DNA of 64,000 nucleotides, taken from the NCBI GenBank assembly GCA_030762895.1, contig CM061062.1, positions 288,964,985-289,028,984 of the forward strand, written 5' to 3'. Shown here piece after piece: positions 21,250 through 32,804 of the stretch. This DNA comes from Sophora flavescens. Its lineage: Eukaryota > Streptophyta > Magnoliopsida > Fabales > Fabaceae. A program made the translations under genes and the position numbers. Each line of letters opens with the position of its first letter. Positions within the stretch are counted from its first letter, which is position 1. The notes beneath the pieces were generated by a model. It made no database searches. It was given only the letters and a program-made list of their open reading frames with translations, and was not told the origin of the DNA.

Positions 21250-24200
21250 TGTGACAACCTAACTCAGGTCATCACATGGTTACCCGTTTACGGAAATAAA
21301 ACTTAATTTGCTGGTTACTTTCGGAAAATAATGTTTTCTCAACGTTCATCTTTTCAAAATATGGTGATAAATTTTTTTCTTCTTAATCCTCAAGACAACA
21401 ACAACAAAATCAAACCACACATAATTACTTATTGTATATAAGTTATACAACTATACTGCCTCATATATTTTCACATCTAGATCATTATCAGTTTAGTGAC
21501 TCTCAAAACATAACATAACTCAATATAACCTAAGCTGGTCGTATCTAACTGACACTACCGTCAACCTGAGCAAGACAAAGATGTCTTGAACTAGACAGCC
21601 TTCTCCTTCTTGTAGAAATCTCATCCCTTGTGCGGCACTGATATGTTTGTAAGGGTGAGACGCCAATATATGGATTTAACAAAATAACTAAATGCTCGCA
21701 CAAAAGAAGGCACATGTACAATTTCATGTTATAACAACATAAGCATCCATACTATAGCATACAATTTATCAATGGGTTTCACACCCCAAACATCAACGTT
21801 GGAAAACTATGCATGAGCACTTCAATACATCATCTAACTTTTCCTAATCTCCGAAGATCCCACAACACCGCGTAAATGAGTTGATCAAGCTCAATAGCCA
21901 AATATATTAGGCACTTCGTGGCATGGAATACTTGATTAAAGCACCATACATACTTCGTAGCCAAAATACCCTGTCATCAAGGTATCCGACATAACTTCGT
22001 AGCCAAAATACCTTGTCACCAAGGTATCCGACATAACTTCGTAGCCAAAATACCCTATCATCAAGGTATCCGACATAACTTCGTAGCCAAAATACCCTGT
22101 CATCAAGGTATCCGACATAACTTCGTAGCCAAAATACCCTGTCATCAAGGTATCCGACATAACTTCGTAGCCAAAATACCCTGTCATCAAGGTATCCGAC
22201 ATAGGACATCGTGGGCACGTCTGCCAATGCATGCATATAAAATATTTTGTTCTCGTTGTTTTCTTCGTGTGTAATCTTTCCTTTGCCAAAGCTCAAAAGC
22301 TTACGACCAACGTAGTTTTCAATGTCTTAAAGTCTTTCATTAACAACACAGGACACGCAGTCCGAGTGCTCAGTCACGAAACCCTAAACCTTGCAATCAG
22401 TCTTAGGTTCGTGGTAGTAGAAAACATCATAAATCTTTTACCGTCGTTTATTACGTCGTGAAGTAGACACACAGTCTACCTACTAGACACCAAGTCTTTA
22501 ACATCATAAGAACACTAGTATCCCGACGTCTCGGTTACTAAGTTCCATATCGTCGTTTTACATCGTTTTTGTCTGTGAAAAACAAATCCAAAATAGGATA
22601 ACGTCATAAGAACATTAGTACCCCGACATCTCGGTTACTAAGTTCCACATCGTCGTTTACGTCGTTTACGTCGTTTTTCGTCTATGAAAACATACCCAAA
22701 ATAATATCTCCGTAATTTATCCAAATTACCAAAAATACGTCATTGAGTAAACTCATTTACAGAAAATCTTTTTCCAAGGTAGAAATTCATTATAAAATCC
22801 TTAAATCATAAAACTTAGTTTCTCACAAACCAATGAGTCACTTGAGGTTTGTTCTCCTCAAAATATGCACTGCCGTTTCAAAAATACTTGCCATCTACAC
22901 TTTTCCAAATTTGCCGTCAAATATTATTTTTAAGGCTTTTTAAGCCAAAACTTAACTTTTTCCACTTAATTAATTTTCTAAAATCATGATTAACTTATTT
23001 TCACCAATTAATTTCATAAAAGAATATTTTGTAATATTCCGGGTTTTCTTATATAAAATATAGCAGTGCTAAAATATTTTCCAAAACTCCTCACTTTCCT
23101 CAGAATAAAATTCCTTTAATATTATATATCAATATTTGGCCGTTAAAACATTGAATATAATCTGAGTAGCTTCTTAAAGCTTTTATCCGATTAACTTTAC
23201 TTGAGCACTGACCACTGTCAGGCTTCTCACACATCAACCAACAGTTATATCACAGATGTTTCCCAGGCAGATCATGCATCATAGCAGTATAATATACAAT
23301 TGCAAATAATTAAATAAACTAAACACAACTCCACACCAACACACAGATAAACCACACCACGTAAATGACAAAACCAATAACCACAACCTCATATAAATCA
23401 TATAAATCACACCACTAACAAAACCAATAACCACAACCACATATAAATCATATAAACCACACCACAAGCAAATAGTTATTAAGAAAAATCCCTCAGGTAA
23501 GCTCCCCTTACCTCTTGAAGACTCCCTGATAAACTTACAGACTCCTTCGGAATTTCAGTTACCTCGAAAACGTCGTACTCAACTAACATTCAATCATTAT
23601 AACCAAATAGTTACAAATCAAGAAACTAAAACATTCTAAACCTTAATACCTAGTCACGGCCTCTAGGGTTTTTGAATGAATAAAACTTCTAATCATGATT
23701 AAGTTATGGATTAATGATCCTTAATTAACCTAACTCATAGATTATCAACTAAACAACTAAGTTTCAAACTCAAAACTTCCTAACTCTTTTACACATGTAT
23801 TCGGCTTCAATAGGTTCATAAGGCTAGGGTTCTTAGTTTACAAATCATCTTGGATTTATAAAGCATACTTACTAAAAACTTGATTTCTAAGATCATCTAT
23901 GAAAATCATGAACAAAACTCAACAAAACTCACCCACTTAGGGTTCGGCCAATACAAATAAAATATTCATTTTAAGAGACTAACATGGATTAGAGTGTGTA
24001 GTCATACATGCCATATAGAATACATGATCATACATGAAAACACATGAACAAAACTCTACCAACCCTAAGGTGATAGGTTCGGCCAAAGCTAGGTTTTCAA
24101 GAAAAAGATTTTTGATTACTTCATGCTCTTGGATTTAGATAGTAGACATGATATCTAGAAGATAGAAAGTAGTTTCATCATCATTAGATTTTCCTAGGAT

Positions 24201-25562
24201 TTATTATGATTTTTCAAAGTTCTAGGGTTAGAAACTTGAAAATGATGAACAACCATGATATAAGTCTTAAATCAAGAAAGTTACTAAAGAACATAGGCAT
24301 GATTAAGAATGAAGATTAGAATTTACCTCTTGAAAATCAATGACAAAGGAAATCCAAGAACTTGCTTTACAACTTAGAACTAAGAAACTTGGAAACTTTA
24401 GAGTTTTTAGAAAGCAAATGACCAAAGAACTAAATGAAAAGTGAGAGGAGGGTATTTATAGTGAAAGTGGCGTCAATGTTGGAAGACTCTAGATGATGGT
24501 GAGTTGTCATGTTAAAGGATCAAAATGCAATTAAGTTCTAAGGACCAAATTGCAAAGATTCCATTAGTTGAAGGACTAGTTTGCAAATAGTCAATAAAAT
24601 GTCATGATGATGATTTTTGTCACATTAAATGCTAGCTTATCTTTGACTTGGTTGGCTGATTTGATGAGTGAAAGACAAGTTTGGATAATTCAAGAACATT
24701 TGAGACAAATCTAGAATGTTGAAGAAAAACCAAGAATGATGTAGAAAAGTGTGGATCATTCTAGAAAAATCTTGATTCATCCATCAAATGAGAAAGCCAT
24801 CTTCTCTTATGGGGCTTATGTATTTGGGCTTGACACATTTGGGCTTGGTTTCATTTTCTTGTTTGTTTTGGGGCCCACTTGAAGATTTAGGCCTTTAAAC
24901 TTAAGATAAGAAACTTAAATGGGCTTTATGGACTCAACTATGAACTAGAAAAGTTTGGGCTTATAAGCCACGACCATTTAAGGTTAGAAACAAGGATTCT
25001 AGCCCAATCCACTTGGAAAAACGAAAAAAACTAATTTAGGGACAAAAGGGTAATTTACAGAAAGTTCGGGGACTTAACCGTAAATTTCTAAATTTTCTAT
25101 TTAACCCTGAAAAATCTTCTAGACTTAAAAATATGATTCATCCCCTTGAATCATCTCAAAATCCTAAGTTAAAACCTTTATCGTCTATTAGAAACTCTAA
25201 TTTCCCTTTCGTCGTCTACCCGATTACGCTTTCCGCCCGTAATACGTAAATTATTTTATTTTTTTCTGATAATAAATTCTAAAAATACAGAATTGTAGAA
25301 AATAAAATACTAAACTTAAGTCTTTCGTTCACGAATTAAAATTAGGTCTTTTGAGCAGTATTATCATACTGTCAATGGAATTCACGGGCTGGGTTTCGCC
25401 TGACTTTCCAACCTAAATTTTAATCGTAGCTTCCTACATTCAAGTAGGATTGAGTGGTAAACTCCGTTTATGTAAAATAGTTTTTTAAGTCTCAGATAAA
25501 AATATAAACATAATTATATAAATTTCTGATATTAGAAAACAGTGAAAAGTCGGGGTGTTACA
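21250..25562 (-). repeat. 5' LTR of the gag-only gypsy element
   Basis: 4313 bp, near-identical to the other LTR. The 53-bp length difference is almost wholly explained by six full 42-bp minisatellite units at 21952-22203 instead of four plus a remnant. Confidence 0.95.
21952..22203. repeat. 42-bp minisatellite in the 5' LTR, 6 units
   Basis: Exactly 252 bp, six units of the same 42-bp repeat as in the other LTR, with few point differences. Directly repeated units without spacers rule out a CRISPR-like structure. Confidence 0.95.
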
Positions 25563-26007
25563 TGATGGATGCAAGTACTTCCACTCAAACTTATCAAGAA
25601 GGGACAAGTATTTCAACATTACCAGCAGACTATGATGTAAGTTATTATACTTCAATAAACTTATTCATCTTTCATTTATTGTATGTAATTATTCATAGGT
25701 TCTTTCATCTTTCAACTCTCTTTTGTTTAATGCCCTTGCTTTATGTCCTTGATGCCATCTTAACTATTTCAATTTTGATTACTTGTTTTATTCTTTTAGT
25801 AATTATTTGATAGGAATTTGAAGCAGAAGAGAGTAAAGAAACTTTGTTGAATGGAAAATCTGAACTTGACCTCTTCTTGGAAGAATCAAAATTTGTGGGT
25901 CACAAGGTTTTAGATGTTTTAGATTATTGGAGAGATAATAGCCCTAGATTTCCTAATTTAAGAAGGATTATCTGTATGTTTTTTTATGACGATGGATATT
26001 TATTATA
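25563..26007 (+). pseudogene. hAT transposase fragment, C-terminal dimerisation region
   Basis: It continues the left fragment across the inserted gypsy element. After removal of the insert and one TGATG duplication the frame runs TSM|MDASTSTQ without a shift. An intron-like gap (GT at 25637, AG at 25812-25813) separates it from EFEAEESKETLL and SELDLFLEES, then VLDVLDYWRDNSPRFPNL, the start of the hAT C-terminal dimerisation region. It stops short of the usual ASE-containing motif, so the 3' end is truncated. Confidence 0.8.
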
Positions 26008-26463
26008 ACTATGGTACATTTCCTATGTTAATTAATAAGTCATAACCATATGAATGGAATGGTAATGAAATTTTCTAGTTAATAAAATGAATTTTAAAAA
26101 AAGGTTATCGGTCCATGGGCCAGCCCGTTTGGCCATGATCCGCATAATAGTTGGTGGCTAGAAATTAGCAACCGGAGTTGATTTTTGACCAACCCAACCA
26201 AATTGACCCGAAACTGCCTTAACCCGAACGGGCCGGCCCGAATGGGCTGGGCCAACCCGTTTTGACACCTCTAATAAGGCCAAACAAAACCCTTGCTTTA
26301 GGTCATCAGCCCATCCTTCTCAACCCCCTACAGAGCCCACTAACAAAAGTTGTTTGATATCTAACAAAAATTACATATATAAAGCCTCATCCCATGATTT
26401 GTTTACTCTGAAACTTCACTTAGCTTTAGACCTCATATTATCTTGGCTGACCTTGATTGAGAT

Positions 26464-26776
26464 TTAGTGTGTGTTTGACAAACGTGATTTTGGATGGAAT
26501 TGATTTTGTATAATTGATTTCAATAAAATTGAGTTTGAAGTAAAGTGATTTATGTTTGGATGTTTTTACTTTGAAAGCAAGTTTGATGTAAAACTTAGTG
26601 TAATTTTTCAATCCAAAAGCAGAAGCTACTCCAAGTTGCTTCTGGTAGAATCAATTCTGGATGCAAAATTGCTTCCACAAACGTGTAACCAAACACCTAT
26701 TTTTTTATCAAAATCATGTTTGACAGGTACAGAAACACTTCTGATACCCCTTGAAGTGGAACCAAAGACACACTTA
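26464..26776. mobile_element. Tourist-like MITE with TTA duplication
   Basis: The element itself is 26467-26773 (307 bp), bounded GTGTGTGTTTG...CAAAGACACAC and flanked by TTA on both sides (26464-26466, 26774-26776), the PIF/Harbinger signature. It is the same family, in reverse orientation, as the MITE in the LINE at 43998-44314. The open frame at 26552-26890 is a by-product. Confidence 0.88.
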
Positions 26777-26919
26777 ACTGGAAAAAGGATAGAGGTATTA
26801 TTTTGCTTTAGAGGATCCCGATCCGGTTTTGAACTTGTCAATGGATGGACCAAAATTGGTGTGCAAAGTAAAGTTAAAAACAAAGTCTAGTGTTAGTGTT
26901 GATTTCCAACGTCCTTTTC

Positions 26920-27242
26920 GTGGGCATTATAAAACGCCACCCACTGCTCCAAAAAAGCCATTATTCCCATCCATCTTAGTGTCGCGACTTCTTCACGGGC
27001 TTCACACCGCTCGTTCCAAAGTAAAACACGAGCACCATTATTGTTGGCTGAGGCAATAAATTGCTATTTTCGTGGCCAAAGATGGAAACACTGCAGGAAT
27101 CTTAGTAATGGAATCCTCTTTCACACAGCCAGGAGATAATGATAACATGCACAAAGGACAAAGGGACGAAAGGGTGTCAATCTCAGTCGAAATGGGTGTG
27201 TTGAGATTTTATCCAATTCACATGGCACATTTTCCCCATTAA
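26920..27242 (+). other. Promoter-like sequence and short orphan first exon
   Basis: CATTATAAAACG (26927-26938) looks like a plant TATA box followed by a short leader. A small frame beginning ATG at 27108 encodes about 44 residues (MESSFTQPGDNDNM...). No family is recognised. It may be the 5' end of a host gene interrupted by the insertions to its right, but no splice link was proved. Confidence 0.25.
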
Positions 27243-27261
27243 CCATTGAAAATGATAGCTT

Positions 27262-27262
<1 letters not shown>

Positions 27263-27330
<68 letters not shown>
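27263..27330. repeat. Compound (AT)n(GT)n microsatellite
   Basis: About 42 bases of alternating AT run directly into about 26 bases of alternating GT. Confidence 0.97.
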
Positions 27331-28659
27331 TCCTGCCGAGATCCGGTTTACCGGAACCTCACCGTGAACGTCGTCAAACCAGGGATGAATAATTGGGGTT
27401 TCTTTTAGGCTATGGCTTGGCAGAATTCAATATGCCTGTCCTACGTATCCCGATGGGAATCAAAGTCAAACGTAGTTCTCGGTTCAACCATTGGCCGTGG
27501 TGATCTCGATCTCTTAATTTTGTATCGGATGAATACTAGGGAGCAAGGACTCTCTGATAGTCTCTTGGTCGACGCTAGTTTCTCTAATACGCTTAAGAGA
27601 GAGTCACCGGAGTTCAGTGAAAAATGAGTCTTCTCTCATGGGTATTCCCCCTTTTATAATAGGATTCCCCTCTCTTTTAGAGATCTGATTTATCTCTTAA
27701 ATATCTTTTAGAGATCCGATTTATCTCTTAAATATCTTTTAGAGATGTGATTCCTTAATTTAAGGGATATTATTTCTTCTAACCAGATAAGGTTATTTCA
27801 GATAATATCAGGATTTAATATTAATATATTATCCCTTGATTAAGTGATCTTTAACTTATTATCTTTAGTTTCCGGACTGGGCCGGGTATTCAAGCTCGGT
27901 GGCCGGGTTTACCCTTCGGCCAGTACACAAGCCCCCCAAGCTTTGAGTCAATTAGGCGTAAAAGCTTTCATGATGTCAGCCGAGCTCAGGAACTCGGTTT
28001 CATCTTTCTGTCTTTATTTCCGGCGAGGTGATTGGTCGAGCTTCTTACTCTATGCATATACCTCCTCTAACTCGGTGAGCAGCTCGAGTGATCGAGCTTG
28101 ATGCTTTCGGGTGCCGGGCTCTGTAACTCGGCTCATACACAAGTCCCCCAAGCTTTGAGCCAACGGCGTGGAAGCTTCTTCGTGGGAGCCGAGGCCAACC
28201 AAGGTGGAGGTGATTACTTGTTCTGTGCTGACGGCATACTTTCTCGGGCCTTGAGATGGAAACAAAACGTCACCCTGTGTGACGCACAGCCCTCATGGCA
28301 TTGTTCCCGAAAGTTGTGGATTGTGGCGTGCTCCTAGTTTCCCGTGATGGCGGTTTATACTCTGACATCGCTGCCACGTGTGGATTTCTCATTGGTTGGT
28401 GAATTCGGTCAGAGACGCGAGGGGACATTTCCCTGCTCTCGCCCAACAACCCTCATTAATGCGACAAGGGGATGTTGCCCTTGTTTTCCATAAATTGGGA
28501 CGAGACCTTGGGATAGGTCTTTGTGCTTCCGTGAACTCTAGACTTTTTTTATCGTGTGTCCTTTCTTTAGCTAGAGCGTCCATACTTCCTCTCTGCTCCA
28601 GGTACGCCCTATTCATTTCTTTCAAGCTCCCTGAGGTTTACTTTCTTGATTGCTCATCA
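27331..28659 (+). mobile_element. Leader/possible LTR region of a gypsy-type transposase-domain element
   Basis: Starting TGTTCCTGCCGAGATCCGG after the microsatellite, this GC-richer stretch carries no credible protein. It holds two imperfect direct repeats around ACACAAGCCCCCCAAGCTTT (about 27933 and 28137) and three ATCTCTTAAATATCTTTTAGAGAT-like units (27680-27750). The position upstream of the transposase-domain ORF suggests regulatory or LTR sequence of the same element; no second LTR is found. Confidence 0.45.
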
Positions 28660-29990
28660 ATGGAGTCTTCATTTGAGGTATCCCAGGATGTCTCTTCTAG
28701 GGTTCGGGTCGTAGAGCCTGAAATCCATCTAATTGGGGGCCCTCCTCATTCTTCCCCTTCCTCCTCTCATGGGGGAGGTGGTGCCGTTGGTGCCTCTTCC
28801 TCCACTGACGGGAATAGCTCAGCCACTCCTGAAGCAGTATCCATTCCTAAACGTCGCAGGCGTACCACTAGAATGCCTAGGGTCCCATACCCAAATATTA
28901 CTATTCCTGGGTATTTCTGGGTGAGGCTAGACGTGGGGGCCTTTCATTCTAACTTTAGGAATTTCGAATCCCTCTCATCCCTAAAAGACAAAGTTTCTGC
29001 CTTTGGGGGCATTGTAGAATGCCTGCCGTGTTCTGGGGATGAACACGTTTTTCTTCATCCTGCTCCAGGGCAGTCTTCATTCACATATGTATACAAGACT
29101 TTATTTGAACATATCGGAGTTACTCTTCCTTTTACCCAGTTCGAGTGTGATGTACTGAAAATCATGAATGTTGCCCCAACCCAGCTCCATCCAAACAGTT
29201 GGGCGTTTTTAAAGGCGTTCCAAATCCTTTGTGAACAGATAGGAGTGGTGGCCACTGCTCCTATCTTCCTTTACTTTTATAAGGTCAGGTTCGGGGACCG
29301 GGTTGGTTGGATTTCCCTTAGTGGGGCCGAGTCGGGGGGTATTATTGGGCTCTATAAGAGTTCGTATAAATTTTTCAAGTCGGACGTTTTCAAAGTCCGA
29401 CCTACTGTAGGGAACGAGTCTTTATTCTATGACTCGGATGGAGTCTCCAGATTTCCCTTCTACTGGCAACCCCACCCCACTAAGTTCCACAGCTATGACG
29501 TTGGCTGTATGACATCCCAAGAGAGGACCGACGTTGAGCTGTTAAAACTCTATCCTCGGCCATTGCCCTGTGGTAGACTTTTATTGCTCCCCAAGTCATC
29601 AACTCCGCAAGCCGATTTTGATTGTAAGTAGTTTTCTAATGAGTGTTTTACTTGCCCAGCCATGTACTTGTATCTGACTGATTTTTCTCCTTTTGCAGTG
29701 ATAATGGGAAAATTCAACTACAAGGCACTGATGAAGAAGTCGGCTACTGGCGGATCAGTTGTCGCTTCAAATGTTAAGGGGAAGAAGAAGAAGTTTGCTG
29801 AAGCTTCTGACTTGAATGTTCGTCCTCCGAAGAGGACCCGGGCAGATCAAGGGCCAGAGGTGCCGATTGGAAGCTCTCCTCCCTTGCTGATGATTGGAGA
29901 GACTCCTCCTTCTGCTGACCGACCGAGCAACGCTCCCATGGTGACCGACCTCACCTCGGACACTAAATGGTATAATGGTAACTGTAATCC
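28660..29990 (+). pseudogene. Gypsy-type transposase-domain protein (PF04195-like), 3' truncated
   Basis: The start is ATG 28660 (MESSFEVSQD). Exon 1 runs to 29623, and an intron with GTAAGT at 29624 and a TTTGCAG acceptor ends at 29698; the phase-1 junction gives ADFD-L-IMGKFNYK. A Ser/Gly-rich N-terminus and an RRRR stretch precede a conserved region with VFLHPAPGQSSF, LPFTQFECDVLKIMNVAPTQ and HPNSWAFLKAF. This is the pattern of the plant 'putative transposase, gypsy type' domain found in many retroelement-derived ORFs. After exon 2 residues VTDLTSDTK near 29970 the homology stops and unrelated sequence begins, so it is truncated. It lies on a probable non-autonomous element, not a host locus. 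Confidence 0.7.
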
Positions 29991-31481
29991 AGGGATCAGC
30001 TCGCTCTGGGTGAATGGTATAAAATGTTTTTCATGAACCATGTAATTTTGAACTTTCACTCCCTAGTGACATCTTAGGTATCTCACAAGATTTGATCATT
30101 TGAACTGATTATGAAACTAATCAATCGACTTTTTAGAGTAAGAAATTAGCTTTTGAGGATTTTTACAATCTTTCAACTAGAGTCTCTGCCACCGGAATTC
30201 GATTTTGGATTGTTTTTTATATACATACATATTGGAATTTAAATCATTCAAAAGTGTTTAATGAAAATTTGTTGTTTTTAAAAATTATCTGAAACAATGT
30301 ATAATATATAAAATTATCATTGGATCATTATACAAACTATAAAGTGTGTGTTAATGTGACATTCCTTTCCATTATTTGTTTCGGTTAGGTGGTCCTTATG
30401 AAGTAGGGGCACATCCTTTTGAGATTGACAAGCAAACAGCGGAGGATGGTACAATCACCAATGAACAATCAACATGCAAACACAAGACAAATGGTCCATC
30501 TATTCATAATATAGCGTTTTAGACATTTCTTAGTTGTTCTACCCAAATCCACATGGTTTTCGTTAATTTCTTAATGATAGAATCCTATTATAGTGTTTCC
30601 TAAAGGCATGACATTGTACACCAAACTTCTTGCTCATCAATTCCAACCTATCATGATCAACGGATGCACTGACAAATATATTTCTTAGTTTAATGTATAA
30701 AGTTACACTACACCATTAATTAATCATAGAATATCATATTTATGTTTTTTAAGATAATTATTATAAAAATTAAATATTTTTAATGATATAATATTATATA
30801 AATAAATGATAGTGTAATAAATTTATAGAGATAGTACAACCACATTATTATTTTTCTGTAATTTCTTTTTCAATTGTCTAGATCTTGCATATAAATTCAA
30901 CACCTAGACTAGAAGGAAGTTATTTATATAAATAGATGGTTCTAATTCTACTTCCTTGAAATGGTTACAACTGAAAAGAATCAACATTATCTTGACCCGG
31001 ATCCGGATGGGTTCCAACTTCCAACATAGGAATGGATTTCTCGAGAGTTGTAAGACGAAAGGGACATGCCCTAAAGAAAAAGAAGAAATACCCATGAAAA
31101 CCTCAGTCACACGAGTAGAAAGAGACCTAGCTAGATAGAAATAGAGATAGTACATTCCTTAATCTTTTTATTATTTTTGGTCATCGAGATAGGATTATGT
31201 TCAGTGCTATGATAAATCAGGCCCAATCAAGCTGTAAATGCCTAAACCACAAGCCCAATAGCTATGTTCAGTGCTATTTAAGTATATGTTAGGCATTAGT
31301 TGACAGCCATCAAAACTAAGTTTACATGGTCTAAATTCAGTTTTCAGTTCTTATTAGCTGGTAAGAACATACACAATGATTTTGACCCAATAAAACACTC
31401 CTTAAGGGAGAAAAAGAATTATAGTCCTATAAATGATAAATAAATGTAATTTGTCCCCCTTTTTTTGGACTTTTTTATTTG
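29971..31481. other. Intergenic with two orphan exon-like pieces
   Basis: A frame WYNGNCNPGISSLWVN ends before a possible GT donor at about 30019. At 30390-30522 a frame GGPYEVGAHPFEIDKQTAED runs to TAG after a TTCGGTTAG acceptor. Both read like protein but no family is recognised. The rest (30530-31480) is AT-rich; a 60-codon frame at 30956-31138 is unsupported. Confidence 0.3.
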
Positions 31482-31799
31482 GATATTTCTATGGCGCCTT
31501 TGATAAATTAGCTGGGTAGTTTTAATGTCAACCAATAGATGAAAAGTAGCATTTAATGATTTAATACTTTATCATTTTTTATTCAATATATTAATATTCT
31601 TCATTTACAATTATATCCTCCAATAAATTTTTTTATATTAATTATCATTTATCAGAATCGAATATTAATATTTCACACACTCCTCAAGACAGCTCACGCG
31701 TGCTCCAAGATCATCCACCGAGGTTCGAATCCAGTACCCACAGCTTCAATAGAGACAACTCTATCATTTATCAGAACACTTGTTGTTAAAGCATTTGCA

Positions 31800-31842
<43 letters not shown>

Positions 31843-32804
31843 TTACCTATAAAATTTATATATTGAACATATACGGGTCTCCGGTTTCAACCAACGACCC
31901 ACTCACATAACAATATTGTATTTTAAAAAGAATTAATTTTTTAAAAAATTAGAATGAGCTTCAAATAATGTGTGATAAATAATAATATTTAATACTAGTA
32001 TAACACTTTTAGTCATCTTTTTTTACCCATTCGCTCGACCATAGCTAGGGGTGTAACAAGTCAGTCTGGCTCAGTTTTAGGTGGGGAAAAATACGAACAA
32101 AAAAATGGCTCGGTTTGATTTGATTCGGTTTTGAGAACTTTTCCTACAAAACCCTAATCAAACCAAACCATTTAAGAACGTGGTGTTTTAGTTTGGTTCG
32201 ATTCAGAGCCGAAAATTAATAAATTTCAAAATAGATATAAATATTAAATATAATATGTTAAAATATATATATATAATAAAATAAATAATAAACTATTAAA
32301 AAAATATAAATATAAACATATAATAAATATTAAAATATATAGGTAAGTATTAAATATTGAAATATATAGGTAAATATTAAAATGTAGTAATTGATTCGAT
32401 TCGGCTTGGTTCAATTCCAGAATCATTGAACTCGAGAATCGAATCATTAAAAGTGTTATACTAGTATTAAATATTATTATTCATCACACATTATTTGGAA
32501 GCTCGTTCTAATTTTAAAAAAATTTAATTCCTTTTAAAAGACAACATGGTTAATTGAGTGGGTGACTGGTTGAACCAGAGAACCAATATATATTAAATAT
32601 GTAAATTTTATAGTTAATTCAAGTGTGTGTTTATATATATATTTGCAAGTGCTTTAATTTCAAGTTCTCTGGCCCAGCAGTAGAGTGGTCTTTATTGAAG
32701 CTGCAGGTACTGGGTTCGATCCTCTTCAATTGTGTAATCTATTGGTTGATATTAAAACTGCACTAATATAACTAGCTAATTCATCAAAAACACCGTAGAA
32801 ATTG
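31482..32804. mobile_element. Large foldback element with tRNA-like arms
   Basis: Left arm 31482-32010 and right arm 32449-32804 are reverse complements with moderate divergence, around a 438-bp centre. Matching blocks include CAACCAATAGAT, ACCCAGTACC(T/C)(G/A)CAGCTTCAAT and AATACTAGTATAACACTTTT. Each arm holds a GGTTCGA-type B box near a TAGAGTGG-type A box, so the arms derive partly from a tRNA-related sequence. The centre contains TAGGGGTGTAACAAG and CGGTTTGATTTGATTCGG motifs common in plant hAT/MITE DNA. No target duplication was found. A (TA)n run at 31803-31835 lies in the left arm. Confidence 0.75.

Larger units (their letters stand above)
15063..25562 (-). mobile_element. Gag-only Ty3/gypsy element with 4.3-kb LTRs
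   Basis: The element lies in minus orientation. The LTRs are 15063-19322 (3', 4260 bp) and 21250-25562 (5', 4313 bp), bounded TGTGACAACC...GGGGTGTTACA on the plus strand. A perfect 5-bp duplication TGATG flanks it (15058-15062, 25563-25567). The primer site TGGTATCAGAGCTGG (complement of 21231-21245) and a polypurine tract AAGAGGGATAGTA (complement of 19323-19335) confirm orientation. The internal region is only 1.93 kb and holds gag alone; protease, RT, RNase H and integrase are absent. The LTRs are nearly identical over 4.2 kb, so the insertion is recent. The family resembles Tekay/Del-type chromoviruses, inferred from gag. Confidence 0.95.
14408..26273 (+). mobile_element. hAT transposon, internally decayed, split by a gypsy element
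   Basis: The termini TAGAGCTGTCAAAATGGACC and the complement of AACCCGTTTTGACACCTCTA form imperfect inverted repeats. They are followed inside by GGCCCG-rich subterminal repeats at both ends. An identical 8-bp duplication ATAAGGCC flanks it (14400-14407 and 26274-26281). Without the 10.5-kb insert (15063-25562 plus one 5-bp duplication) the element is only about 1.4 kb and keeps just the C-terminal part of a RICESLEEPER-type transposase, so it cannot move on its own. Confidence 0.93.

Noticed and set aside
21952..22203. Possible CRISPR-like array
   Set aside because: Units are directly adjacent with no spacers, and the context is a plant LTR.
31690..31760. Functional tRNA gene
   Set aside because: Only A/B-box-like motifs are present; no cloverleaf with a proper acceptor stem could be drawn, and the sequence is repeated in inverted form.
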